Source: Lantana camara (lineage: Eukaryota; Streptophyta; Magnoliopsida; Lamiales; Verbenaceae). Taken from it: DNA of 64,000 nt. The stretch spans positions 21,570,001 to 21,634,000 of the forward strand of contig CM074864.1 of the NCBI GenBank assembly GCA_037501455.1, in the 5' to 3' direction. The translations under genes and the position numbers were made by a program. Numbering within the stretch: the stretch's first letter is position 1; the number at the start of each line of letters is the position of its first letter. The notes under the pieces are model-generated. The model saw only the letters and a program-made list of their open reading frames with translations, did no database searches and was not told where the DNA came from. Of this stretch, positions 47,501 through 59,455 are shown piece by piece.

Positions 47501-48499
47501 CGAAAATCGAATCCGTAAAAGGCATTGTCTTACCCCGTGAGGAGCTCTTCGAAACCCCCAAGCTATTCGCCGGGAAAAATCCCCGGAGCTGACCTCCACC
47601 GCGAACCGCCGCTGCACCTCACTGAAACCACCACCTACGCCGTGAATTGGGTCAATCCGAGGCCAAAAATGAGATCGGGGGGGTCGGAAAACCTTGGAAA
47701 CCGTCGAACCTCCTCCAGAAAAGCCGCTGGAACGCCGCAGGTATCGCTGCAACAGTGACCGCCGCCTCGGCGCGAGCTTCAGGCGGCGCGTGCGCCACCA
47801 TCGCGGCCCCGTTGGCCACACCGCCAACGTCAGATGATACGCCGGGAAGCCCTCTAATCAGGCCTGGGGCGCGTGCTTCCAGAAGTCCACCGGAAACCGC
47901 CGCTAGGGGGCACCGAAATGGCGGTGATTTGAACCTCCACCCACCGCGACTGAAAATCAGTGAAAAGGGCCACCTCCACTTGTCGTCGGGCCAAGATCTT
48001 GGTACGGTTATGACGGCATCGTCGAGCTCTTCGAAATGGACTATTCATTCATCGAATTCCGTCGAGTATTGACCGAGTTTGGAGTAGTGTATGTTTTTAC
48101 ACCTCGAGTGTATATGAACAGTGTTTGGATCGCTAGAGGGGGGAGAGAAAGAGTTGAAGTCTGATGTTCTGGCACGAAAATTGAGGATCCAGATATTTTA
48201 TCCCGGGTCCTTGCACGCAAAACGAACGGTAGGAGGGGCAAACGACATCAGAATTGGGCAAATTCGGAGTCTACGGACTCGTCTCGATGCCCCGAACACA
48301 TTGAAGGGGTCAAAATGGTCAAAATCTCGATCGAACGAGCAGTGACCGAAGAACCCCTAATAAGAGAAAATTACAAAGGGGCCCCTAAACTCTGAAAGAG
48401 TTCAAAATAGGGCCACGTAAAACACAAAATCACATAATTAAACACATAAAAAGGTTGAAACGTGGCGTACCTTATACGTCGAACGAACGGGATGTTACA
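44592..48499 (-). mobile_element. Solo LTR (3908 bp) of a Tekay-like family
   Basis: Plus-strand ends are tgtaacacccc and gatgttaca, and catag directly flanks both (44587-44591 and 48500-48504). No internal region lies between. This is the product of recombination between the two LTRs of one element. It interrupts the leader of the related element whose 5' LTR is at 48669-52017. Confidence 0.88.
44852..45010. repeat. About 55-bp repeated motif in the solo LTR
   Basis: Three copies of a gggttcaact...ctgtcccgaa motif follow each other at 44852, 44912 and 44961. Similar sets occur near 48910-49075 and 58406-58525 in the other long LTRs. Confidence 0.65.
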
Positions 48500-48668
48500 C
48501 ATAGCATGCACACATTCGCATAAGCTCAAACAAATTCATACAGGGAAGTCAAAATTTCACGTCAAACAAATGCAATGCACAAATATTCCTATGCCGTACG
48601 AGCTAAACTGACACGACACGACTCCAGAGCACCGGTTCTGAACCTGGTAGCTCTGATACAACTTAAGA
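48500..48668 (-). other. Leader and primer site of an eroded Tekay-like element
   Basis: On the minus strand, ttgtatcagagc (48661-48650) follows the LTR end. It differs at one base from the usual tggtatcagagc. Neighbouring words such as cgtgtcgtgtcag are also found next to the primer sites of the two other Tekay-like elements. Confidence 0.75.
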
Positions 48669-51600
48669 TGTAGCGCCCCAAGCAGTGGGCACCAAATTCC
48701 CGCACTATAACCCGACACGTGTAACGAAATAAAGACTCCGAACACGTACCGAGCCATAGCGAACGGGAGACAAAACAAAAAAAAAAAACCAGGCCTAAGC
48801 TAGGTGTTACCTAACCCTGTACAAATGAAAAGATGCAAAACATGACAGCAGAAGTAATGTAAAATGCAACTTATTAAAAAAAAAACTTTCATACATCAAT
48901 AACAACTGTACGGGTTCAGCTACTCCAGGGAACCTGTCCTTTCTTGTCCTGAATAACTATACAACAAAACGGGTTCAATTGGCCCTAGAAACCTGTCTCG
49001 AATAGTCATACAATCAAAATGGGTTCATCTAATCCAAGCACCTGTCCTAACCTGTCCTGAAATTTCATACATTCGAAGCATAATCATAAACCTGCACAAG
49101 ACACATCATATAAATAAACTCATACATAGTTCAGAACCAAGTACTTAACAAAACCCTAACGGACTGACAAAGACTCGACAGACACGACACACAGCCGCCT
49201 AGCTCGGACTCCATGGACCTGAACCTGCAACTAAAAACATAAAGGGGAGGGGTCAGTCCAAAGACTTAGCGAGGGGTTAACACAAGCACACTATACATAT
49301 ACATAGAGCATAACACATAAAGTATTTAAAATTCATGAACCAGGGCGTGGTTTTTGCAATCTAAAACATTTTCACGTGATAATATATGTATAGGGCGATT
49401 TGAAGCCTAACGGCAAAATAACCAATCTTAATTATTTATAAATCCACTCCCGTTTCACGAACTATTTCTAACTTAACAAAACTCGGCGGGCATGAGCTCA
49501 AACCGCCCAAACTCCTCATATTCAAACATAACTTAAATCAAACATACCTCCACTATCTCCGGTGATGGAAGGGTCGTACGTGCCCCTAACCATCCAAACA
49601 GTTGAGGGGAGTGCTCTATGCTCCTCATACCCTCAGGACTCCATCCCCCAACCAAACCTCCTGGTGGGTTCGGGTACATCCTTGCACACAGATGGAGACC
49701 GTACTCAGGAGTAGACCCGACGGCCCGACACCGTCCTGGGGCTCCTTTGCACAGACTCCTGGGCCCATCAAACATAACACAATAGAGTTCGAAAACCTAA
49801 CCCGCTAGACCGACAAACATACAAAGCACATGCATCTCGTACTTATCATAACGTACGTACATAACACACACACATCCTTAACCCAAAGTCATATCAAAAC
49901 CTAGACTAAGCATACATAGGCTCATACATAGCATTCATACTTTCAAACATATAGCAAAACCATCAAAATACATACTCCGCACATATTTACTTACACATAG
50001 AGGCTTAAAAGTCACATGCATTCGAAAACGAGCATATTGCAATAGGGTATAACTATATCCTAACCTCACCTGGTACCAAACAAAGATGAAGACACAGCAA
50101 ACGGTCCACCCCAGAACCTACAAGACCCACTCCAAGAACACCCGTACCAAGCTGAACACAAAATAGGGACTCAGACTCAAATAACCACCACAGAGACGCA
50201 CGACAATGCTCAACATGATAGTGGTATGCATAATGTCCATATTGTGCTTCTAATGTGGTGTCGTGGTCAAATTAGGAATATTAATGCTCGAGTATTGCAT
50301 ACAACCTTAGTTTCACAAATATTACACAAACACCCCTTAGGCAAATTCATGAAGGTTTAGAAAAATTACATAAACATCCTCTAAGGAGATTAAGCTCCAA
50401 TTAATCAACCTATCATTGTTTAGCCTAGGCACAATTAATATTAAAAGATACATATATACACAGGAGGCACATAATCAATAGGCATAATCGAATTCAATAA
50501 GAGAATAATACAATTATCAATTAATGTAATTCAATTAGTTACTAAACTTCCTAACTCATCTCCTACACCCAAGTTCTCAAGTAGATGCGAATGCTCGGCT
50601 TATTAATTTTATATATATAATGCAAAGTGAATAATAATAACATTTAGGCACGTTTGTGATTCATAGTAATCGAAACTTTACATACTCATCCATCACAAAT
50701 TGAATCAAGCTTGTTTAAACATATACAATTTTAGTTTCTAAATATTACACTAACACCCCTTCAATTTAGACAACTAGCTCAATTTGACAAAACGGGATTC
50801 AAAGTGCAAATCAAAGCATCAACATATTTCATAATTCATTTAATATATGATTTCGTATACAAAGGAATACATTTCGATCGAACAATCAAGCCATTGACAA
50901 TTAAATCAATTAGTCTCAAATACACAAAATAATTCATAACAAATAAACCGAGCGTCCGATTAACGAACGGGAAGTGGCATTGGGCTCACCATAACGAGGC
51001 AGACTAACTGTCCGAAGCCCACTGGAAAGCCGCCACAGGAGCCGCCGGACCAGTGGCCGGCCGCCGCCGGAACATGTCGGTTCTTGAATCGGGACCTACA
51101 CGAATAGCTCGGCCTCATCAAGTTGAGCAACTTCTCTGAAGGGTCCGACACCAAAAACTTGCCGGAAAAACCCCAAATCATCGACAACAACCACGCCACC
51201 TCTACCACGCCGAAACCACTACCTACGGTCAAAATTTTATCAAATTGATGCCAGAAATGAACTCAGGAGGTCGAAAAAGGGTAGGAACCACCAACCTTTG
51301 TCGGAAAAAGTTACCGAAACGAGGCGAAAAACGCCGCTACAGTAACACGCGCCGCTGCCGCTAGCTTCCGACGGCGTGTGCAGCTCAATCGCTGCCCGGA
51401 TGGCCGCACTGTCAATGGGAAACTGAGCGCCTAGAAGTCCTCTTGCAAGGCCTGGGGCGCGTGTTCCAAAATCGTCATCGGAAGCCGCCGCGAAAGGCCG
51501 GCGAAGCCGCGATCCGCCACCACCCGCCTGGCGTGATTGAAATTCGATGATATCTCCATCGTAGTTTGTCATTAGGTCGAAATCTTGGTACGGTTGTGTT

Positions 51601-51718
51601 CACATCATCGAGCTCTTCGAAATGGACTACTTATTCGTCGAATTCCGTCGAGAGACGGCCGAATTCCGGTTAGTGTGTGTTTGTGCATGTGAATAGTGAT
51701 GGGAGAGGGGGAAATCAC

Positions 51719-51757
<39 letters not shown>

Positions 51758-52017
51758 CTGGCTGAAGTTTGGCACATAAAACGAGAATTCGGTTTTTATC
51801 CCTGGTCCTTGCGTGTAAGACGAACGGTAGGAGGGGCAAACGACGTCAGAATTGGGCAAACTCAGAGTCTATGGACTCATTTCGTTGTCCCGGATGCGTT
51901 AAAGGGGTCCAAAAGGTCAAAATCTCGTTCGAACGAGAAATGACCGAAAAACCCCTAAAAAGAGAAAATTACAAATAAGCTGGCGTACTTTATACGTCGA
52001 ACGAACGGGATGTTACA
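48669..52017 (-). repeat. 5' LTR of the eroded element
   Basis: It is 3349 bp, starting tgtagcgcccc and ending gggatgttaca on the plus strand. Its primer site is next to it, so it is a 5' LTR in minus orientation, not a solo LTR. The flanks do not give a matching duplication (taatt follows), because the other end of the element is lost. It is close kin to the solo LTR at 44592; the last ~23 bases of both agree. Confidence 0.85.
51720..51756. repeat. GA microsatellite
   Basis: A run of ga dinucleotides lies in the LTR. Weaker ga runs occupy the same place in the LTRs at 48135 and 61680, where on the sense strand they form a CT-rich tract ahead of the conserved cgacggaattc block. Confidence 0.9.
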
Positions 52018-52939
52018 TAATTAATTGCTATCACTGCTAATCGAGTAATGAATCTAAAGGGTCACACACAAATGCCAGAACACGAGGGTTATGGTAGGAT
52101 GTTAATATGATTAACGAAGGATCAAATTGTTGATCGAAATGGAGCAAGGATTGCGTGAGTAGCTGCCACGTGTCATGCTGTCCACATTGCTGCCACGTGT
52201 CGTGTACACGTGGCACATACGTAGCTTCGTGTGTGTGATTTATTTCACACATGAATTCTTTTCTAGAATTAATTAATTAAATTGTAATTAATTAATTTTG
52301 GTCTTTTAATTAATTTTGAATTAATTGTTAAGACTATTCTCAAGTAAACTTAACCCAATAAATAATTAATTGGGGAATTAAATTATTTATTGAATATTGA
52401 CTTTTAACTTTAGGAAAGTTGAAAAGTCCAACTTCCTATTGTAGGAGAGATAAGTCTTCTCTTGCTAGACTTGAAGAATAAGTTAAGACCTTATTATTCT
52501 AATTAAATTAAATAATTAAATGAGTTAATTAGTGAGCAAGAAAAGAAGCCCACTAGGTTTAGGGAAACCCTAAGTGGTTCGAACCCCCTAGTAATTATAT
52601 TAGTGGTGGTGATTCCCTTATTCTTTAGACCAGAGAAAATCCAAAAGAAAAGTTTTCAAAGTAAATCCTAGCCTTAACACAAGCCATATAACTAGCATTC
52701 TCACTCGCTTGATCGTGTTCTAGGTCTGGTGTAGATACGCTTTGGAGGGCTTCTACTTTAGAGTCTAATTCGAAGGCTGTTCGAGGGATTTCGCTTGAAG
52801 GGTGATCGTTAGGCGGTAACGACATCACTAGAAAGCTTCTAACTTTGTAAGTTTCTAAAATACCCAACGTTACGATACGAAAATTGCAAGATAACGATTA
52901 AACTTTTGAAAAATTTTAAACTTTCGCTGCTCAACTCTT
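52018..52939. other. AT-rich spacer
   Basis: No convincing gene. It contains repeats of ttaattaatt and two close copies of gctgccacgtgtcgtg-like sequence (52161-52206), each with the G-box core cacgtg. It may include the far end of the inverted LTR-like repeat. Confidence 0.4.
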
Positions 52940-53805
52940 TCGTGCTTTACAACAGGCACGGGAATAAATAGAACCCTAATTATCTTAATCTTAAAGCTAA
53001 GTTCATTTTATATCCATTCGATCTTGATCTAACTACCTTGGCCAAGGACTCCGACATGGAATACGAACGACTTAAGCAATAAGAGATCTCCTTACTTCAA
53101 GCAAGTGTAGGTCCTTTATTGATTCTCATATGTCTTCATGTACCACTTTTGCAACCTCGGCATGAATCATAATTCAGGTGTCTCGAGCGACACCCTTTTA
53201 GACCTATATCTAAGATTGGCTAGTTAACTCACATAAGATAACCATGGAATCTCAAGTCTAAGGATTACGTAATCCCAATATTGACCTATGAGACATTTCC
53301 TAATCTGGAAGTCTGTACTTCTAGAAGTGAAAATTTCCTTTTCCATTTAGGAATATTCTCACGCGGGACACCTCAGTGAACTCATTCTATCAATGAGAAC
53401 CCTCATGTATTGCATTTGCATTAACATGCACTTTGTCATCCCATGAAACAGGATGATTCCTTCTTAAGGACGCAATCACACAAGCAAGTCTCAGCCAAGT
53501 CTAATCAACACTCTCACTGTTTGTAGGACTCATCAACTTGGAGTAATTTTTAATCCAGTTTAGATTAGAACTTGTTTCATGTGCCATTTAACTTAAATGA
53601 CAAAACCTAAAAGCTTGATCGATTACGGGAGTTCTAATACATGCACACGTAAATGTAAACACCCACAACAGACAAGAGCATATAAAGAAGTTATTGTCTT
53701 TGATCAAATTATTTCATTAATTATTCAAGGATTGTTCGCCATTTACAAGGAAATAGATAAAGCAGACATTACAAGTTGGCTTTAAGAGCACTATTCCTAA
53801 CTCCT
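52940..53805 (-). repeat. LTR-like repeat, copy 2 (inverted)
   Basis: Its reverse complement starts ttaggaatagtgctc and follows the copy at 42821-43720 block by block with many substitutions. No coding region is linked. The two copies face each other across about 9 kb. Confidence 0.6.
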
Positions 53806-56800
53806 CACGTATCAGGAAAAGCGGAATAGAGCAACCCACTTTCTCGAAAAAATATTATAAAAAGTGGAGAAAAGAGATATTATTTTTTACTATCTCTACT
53901 CTGTCGTATCTCTTTCTCTGAGCACTTTTCTCTGCAACTCAAGACCTTCTGACGTTGAAACTCTACAAAAAAACTTATAGAATTTCTCTGAGAAATCATT
54001 ACTGCGCTTCATCTAATATCCAGAACACGTAGAAAACCTCGTAGCTGCGACGTGAGTCGTTAGGCGACCTACAAGACTGTAGAAACCTAATTTTCACATA
54101 TCTTTCATATACTTATTCATCACCATAATTCAGCTTTTTGAGAGAGAGGTTAAGGTTCGAGTTTTCAGAGTTCTTGGAATCCGATGAAGGCTATGAGGAT
54201 GGAGATATCCGAGCACGTATGAGGCAATGCAACCATGAGCCCCGAATCACGCCAATGAATCCCTAAGCTTTCTTTAGATTATTTTAAGATTGTTTTAATG
54301 TTTTTCGTAGCTAGATTTTAGTATGTTTTGAGCAAACTAAGGTCTAGTTATTTCGTTTAGAGATGTAATTAATTTAGTTACTCTATTTATAGATTAATTT
54401 TGTTGAATCTTCAAGCATGAGTTTAATTGAATTAATTGTTATTTATTGCTTTATTATTCCGTGGAGTATGTCTAGTTAGTCCTCTTTAGCCAACATAATG
54501 ATGATTGTGTAGATGATGTGTTCAATGAAATACTCGTATGAATTCGTGTGGTTCTTATGTGATGGAATTATGCTTTTTAATGATATGTTGAATCTCTTAC
54601 ACCTTTGATATGAGTTAATAATTCACTTTCTCATTGCGAAATTGTTAGTGAATTTGGATATTAATTTCTAAACACTTAGAATTAAAAAGGTGATGTGATT
54701 CAGTCCTTTTTTAAGTAATTTGTGATTAAATAATCTATGACAAGCCGCTGTTATTTAATTACACTAATCTTGGTTAATTGATTTAAATTGTTTTTGAATG
54801 TTGACCACGAGAGTGGCTGCACAAACACTTAAACATGAATGTCTGACTTCGAGAGAAGCTTGTACTTATATTTATGATTACAATTGTGAAAACTGGAGAA
54901 TTTTTTTAGCATGGATTTGAACACTGAACTGCATTGTTGTTATTTCCCTGGCTACTATTTATTTATTGTTTAGTTATTTACTTCTAAGTCGTCTTTGTTT
55001 AGTCTAGCAGTAGCTAGTGAGTTACCCTTGTTTTGTGTTTTGGCCTATCGATTGGAGAAAGTGCAGAGTGATTGATTGATTTTTCTTTCCTCTGGGTTTG
55101 ACACCTTATGTACTACAATTGACTGTATACATTGCACGCATATGGGGTTTAATTAAATAAAACCTCCTTACAGGCTACATCTACCCTTAGAAAAATTTTC
55201 CAATTTTCACAAGGATTATGGGCATGACAGAAACGAATGTAGTCATCTCAAAAATGAGATCGAGAGGCTAATCCAAGAGGGATATTTGCACGAGTTAATT
55301 GTTGGGATTGGATGGATAAATGAAACTTTTAGAGAGAGGAAGGGAAGAATTCGACCTCAACAAAAGAGTCAGTAAAGCACTAAATAGGTCTCCTTAAATC
55401 GAATAATATTTACCTGAATATTGTGATATTTATTGTGAATTTATGCTTATGATGAGTTGGTTTTGCTTTGAAACTTATTTGCCTATGATATTGAACAATT
55501 TATTGCAGCATGTTTGAATACACGACATGAAATATGCAAAATTTTATTTGAATGCTTAAAATGAGCATGTGAAGTCTGATACATATTTTATTATTGAATA
55601 TTTAAAAATTTTGATATACGATAATCACGTGAAATGGGGCACACAAATAAGCCCCCCTTAAGAAGGGGATCCTATAAAAGGCCTTGGGAGGAGCCCAAAT
55701 GAATACCCTTGGGAGTTCATCTCCAATTGCCTCTTCCTGAAGGGTCGGCCACGTGACTGGTAGGAGGTAGTCATTAAAAAGGGTCGGAGAGAAAACCCTT
55801 GAAGATTGAAATCTTGCATTCCTCGCAAGGAAGCTGACTTCCTGCTGAAAAATCTAACATATCATAAAGCGAGAAAGAGGCTACTCAAAACAAGGTTCTT
55901 TCGTGATAAATCATACAAACACATGTGAAAAAATCAAGTGGCCAAACCATCACTTTAGTTAAAGGGCCCAAAAGATCACCAGGGCATTCAAAAAACGATG
56001 ATTACAAACCAACACTCAAAATGAAATGAGCTCAATCCAACAGTAGAAATGTAAAAGTATAAAGAGTTCAGTCAATCACATCATCAGTTCATGTTATATG
56101 AAAAAAAAAAAAATGTACTACATGCAAAAAATGTTCAAACTAGTTGCAGGTTCAGGCAGTTCAATGGAGCTTAAAGTCTTTCTCTCCTTAGTTGTTGCTT
56201 CTGCTGAAAGATCAACTGGTCCAACAAATAGAACAATAGCTGGCGGAACGTTAGCAGATGGAACAGGGACAAGTGGGATGCTGTCAACATGGCCCCCTAC
56301 AGGATCTGCACGTATAACCTGCAAAACACTACCAGTGCCCGACTATTGGAGGTCTCCTCCCCGTTGCTACCTAGCATTGCCCCACTACCTGTTGTTGAAC
56401 CTGGAGGAAGGCAAAGCAGGAAGGAGTTGAAAACCTGGAAACCCAGAGGGGAGTCGTATACAAAACAGAGAGCAAATGGACTATCAGAAAATATGACCCG
56501 ACATCACACTCATGGATGTCGTGAAAGTCTGGATGGCACATTTTTGTTGAGGGCTCCCTTCTATTAAAACTACTCTCGTAGTCCAAATTCTTTGGGTTAC
56601 ATGAGCGGGGGGAGTGATGATGTCTGGCCTTCTCCTAGGGTCCAACCCAAAAGTATTGATGCAGCCCATTAGGGAATCACCTACCTTAAATTATTTCTCT
56701 TGACTCATATGACACTTGAAGAAAAAGAAAAGAAGCATGCTTCAAAGGAAGTGAGATAAAAACGCTAAAACGTGCTCAACATGAGAATAGGAAAGAATAA

Positions 56801-56900
56801 TTCAAATTTTGAAGGGCCTCATGTGTCAGGAAAAGTGGAACAGAACAACCCACTTTCTTGAAAAAAGAATATGAAAACTAGAGAAAAGAATATAATTTAA
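53806..56900 (+). mobile_element. Heavily decayed Tat-like element (putative)
   Basis: About 75 bp at 53806 and at 56818 are alike (cctca, tcaggaaaag, ggaa, caacccacttt, gagaaaaga), which suggests the heads of two LTRs. Between them is a gag zinc-knuckle fragment. The sequence at 55640-55850 contains short hairpins (cccttggga, agattgaaatct) of the sort found in Tat 3' regions. Ends and target duplication are not resolved. Confidence 0.45.
55180..55376 (+). pseudogene. Tat-type gag zinc-knuckle fragment
   Basis: One frame reads FHKDYGHDRNEC and NEIERLIQEGYLHELI before a stop at 55374-55376. This matches the pattern of the knuckle in the 2.2-kb Tat gag (YHNEYGHQTDRC and DEIERLVREG). The first Cys of the knuckle is lost. 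Nothing else of gag-pol remains nearby. Confidence 0.75.
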
Positions 56901-57135
56901 ATTTTATTTTATTTATTAATATAATATTTATCTTGAATTTAAAAATAGTTTTTAATAATGTTATATGTCTCAAACAGTGTATAAGGGTATAATAGGAATT
57001 TTATTTTTTCGTTGACTATTTTGGATGAGGGGCGGTGAGTTTATTTTAAAAAACACAGGGTTTTTTAAATCATTTTTTTTTTTGTCAGGGTTTTTTATGA
57101 TTATTTCGATTAACACAGGGTTGTGGGGGTTGTTG
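56901..57135 (-). repeat. MULE-like terminal repeat, left arm
   Basis: The part at about 56980-57135 is the inverted counterpart of 58028-58185. The block order agrees: gggtataatag, a gap, cacagggtttttt, a long T run, cagggtttt, atttcg, aacacagggttgtgg. About 150 bp, imperfect. Confidence 0.6.
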
Positions 57136-58027
57136 GCTCAATAAGGAACTGTTACTTTTTTTTCACATTAGATCACCTAAATAAAAAATATCATAGTAAA
57201 AAATATATTGATCAAGATTCTAAATTTTCCCATCTTTATAATTTTTAACATTTTTTACTCTTTCGAACAAAAATGTATTCAAAATGTTAGGACTTTCACT
57301 AATTTTTTTCAACAATAATATCACCTCCACCTCCTCCATGTTTTTATTTGTGAAGTTTTAGCATATAAAGAGAGTTTTCTGCCTGATTTGTTTCCAAATC
57401 ATCATCCGCCACTTCCTGTGAAGAGTCATCTTAGTCTTGTGGTGGACTAATTTAACGCATTTTTCTATATCAACTAGATGTTCCAAGTCATTTCCAATAA
57501 CAACTTCAATCACCAACCTCGAAGCTTCGACTATGACCTTAAGTTAAATTTGGCGGGTTCTGAAAAGATCAATTATCTCATCAACAATAGAACAAATACT
57601 TACAACTTAGGTTCTGTTTACTTCTTACTAGTCCAAACCCCATTAACTCTTTGATTACTCGTTCGGTGTTTCAAAAGCTCCGCTTCTAAATGCTAATTTT
57701 CCAAGTTCTTTCCTCTTGCTTCTCAAGTTCTCTAATTCGCCGAAACTCACTAAGCTCACTATCCATCGAAAAAGGCCATTCTTAGTTGCCAGTTTACAGG
57801 AGTGCTTAATTGGCAGCGGCACAACCATGGAGGCCACTGACGATGGCGTGCGGTTAGCCATAATAGCAATAGCGTGGCCGTGTGAAAAGGTGGGGTAGCG
57901 GCGTTCAGGGCCGGTCGGCTGGCAGGCACACATCCGTGTCGTGTAGTATCCGTGTCACTGTATCCGTATCCATACATCATAGATGACGACTCTGTAACTG
58001 TATTAGTTATCAAAGGAACTATATGCA
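57136..58027. other. Sequence between the two MULE-like arms
   Basis: Mostly AT-rich, with no transposase and no long frame of quality. It is either the body of a non-autonomous element or the gap between two divergent elements; the second fits better with the transposase lying to the right of the right arm. Confidence 0.45.
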
Positions 58028-58185
58028 GCCACAACCCTGTGTTTTACGAAATGAGCGAAGAAAACCCTATGAAAAAAAAAAATAGTTTTAAAAACCCTGT
58101 ATTAAAAATGTTTAGCCCACTGCCTCTTAAGTCCGTTTGGTTAAATCAAGCAGGCGAGTTTACTATTATACCCTTAGTTATTTAC
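58028..58185 (+). repeat. MULE-like terminal repeat, right arm
   Basis: It begins ccacaaccctgtgtttta and ends tatacccttagttatttac, where a solo LTR interrupts. The sequence resumes at 62274. If removed, the arm leads directly toward the transposase remnant at 62749. Confidence 0.6.
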
Positions 58186-58405
58186 TGTAACACCCCAAAC
58201 GGAGAAGTGCCACATCCCCCGCACTATGACCCAGACCCGGAACATGAAATGAAAGTCCATGCCCGAATCCGAATCAGAGCGAATGGGAGACCAACTCACA
58301 CACTAGGCTAGGCGGATCTAACTTGACCAAAACTCAGAGTGCGGAAGCAATTAAAACCAACAACAATAGATAGCGGAAGCATTTAAAACAAAACATGCAA
58401 AGCAG

Positions 58406-58525
58406 GTGACGGGTTCAACTAGCATAAATACCTAATCCCGAATAATAGATCAACAAACATAACAAGTGACGGGTTCAACTAGCATAAATTCCTAGTCCCG
58501 AATATCAACATAAATTAATAATCAT
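58406..58525. repeat. 60-bp tandem repeat in the solo LTR
   Basis: Two units start gtgacgggttcaactagc at 58406 and 58466. They correspond to the gggttcaact repeats in the other long LTRs. Confidence 0.85.
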
Positions 58526-59370
58526 CAAGTACCACAAGGGGCCGAATGAGGGTGCCACAAGGGGTTACCGAATAGTAAAGTATAATCTCAAGTGTACAAG
58601 TCTTAAGTGTAAGTAAAGTGTATGAGAGGACAAATGCAAATAGAAAGACTAGACCGACGAAGTGCAACTCAAAGGACTCACTTCCGCCTAGCAAACGCCA
58701 ACAACCTGCAACTAAAAGTGTAAATGAGGGGTTAGTCAACTTGACCGAGTGAGGGGGGCTAACGCACACCCACTGTATATATATATGGAGCATAACACAT
58801 ATCAGAAGGGTGGACTCATGAACCGGAGATAGGTGTTGCATACCAAAGACATTTCCAAAAGTACCCAAAAGATAGTTATAAGTATAAGCTTTAGAAAACA
58901 TTTCAGAAACTCTATCTCGATTCATGATTCCCAGACAGAACAGAACACACGCTCGGCGAGTACGAGCGTCCAACCTTTACTCCTCAGAACATATCATAAA
59001 ATACAAAATCAATCCAACCGTCACACCAATGAGAGGAGATGTACCGTCCCCAAACCATCCATAACAGACATACCCTCAAGGGGTAGCGAACCCACAAGAG
59101 TCCTCCCCGGCCTTAGCCGAAGCCTCAAGATACCACACCTTCCCTACAGCACGGGTCGTGTGAAGATATCTCAAATGGAACTACGTACAGGTATATCCCC
59201 GATGGCCCTAACCGTCCCGGGGGCTCCTTACCCATAGCTCCTCGGATCCACATACATATATACATACATACAGATGCCAATATTTTATGGCCAACTCGCT
59301 ACATAATCACAACATACTGTTTTTTCCCAAAATAGCTTACATATGCTTCAAAAACTGGTTTTTATATATA

Positions 59371-59455
59371 TTCCCACGCTGCAGGGATAGCCCGCCCACG
59401 CAGGACTCACACACTTACATTCCCATGCTGCAGGGATAGCCCGCCCACGGAGAAG
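59371..59455. repeat. 49-bp direct repeat in the solo LTR
   Basis: The block ttcccacgctgcaggg, continuing atagcccgcccacg, is repeated at 59420 with one change near its start. The second unit is shorter. Confidence 0.85.

Noticed and set aside
47174..48072. Several long frames on both strands near 47.2-48.1 kb
   Set aside because: High GC makes stops rare on both strands; the region is inside a solo LTR. Only the cross-copy similarity on the minus strand was kept, as a finding.
44587..52022. One element with LTRs at 44592 and 48669
   Set aside because: The outer flanks do not match each other (catag against taatt), whereas catag directly flanks both ends of the left LTR, which is therefore a separate solo LTR.
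56098..56669. Overlapping plus- and minus-strand frames
   Set aside because: No recognisable domain, and the frames mirror each other; probably chance frames in old repeat DNA.
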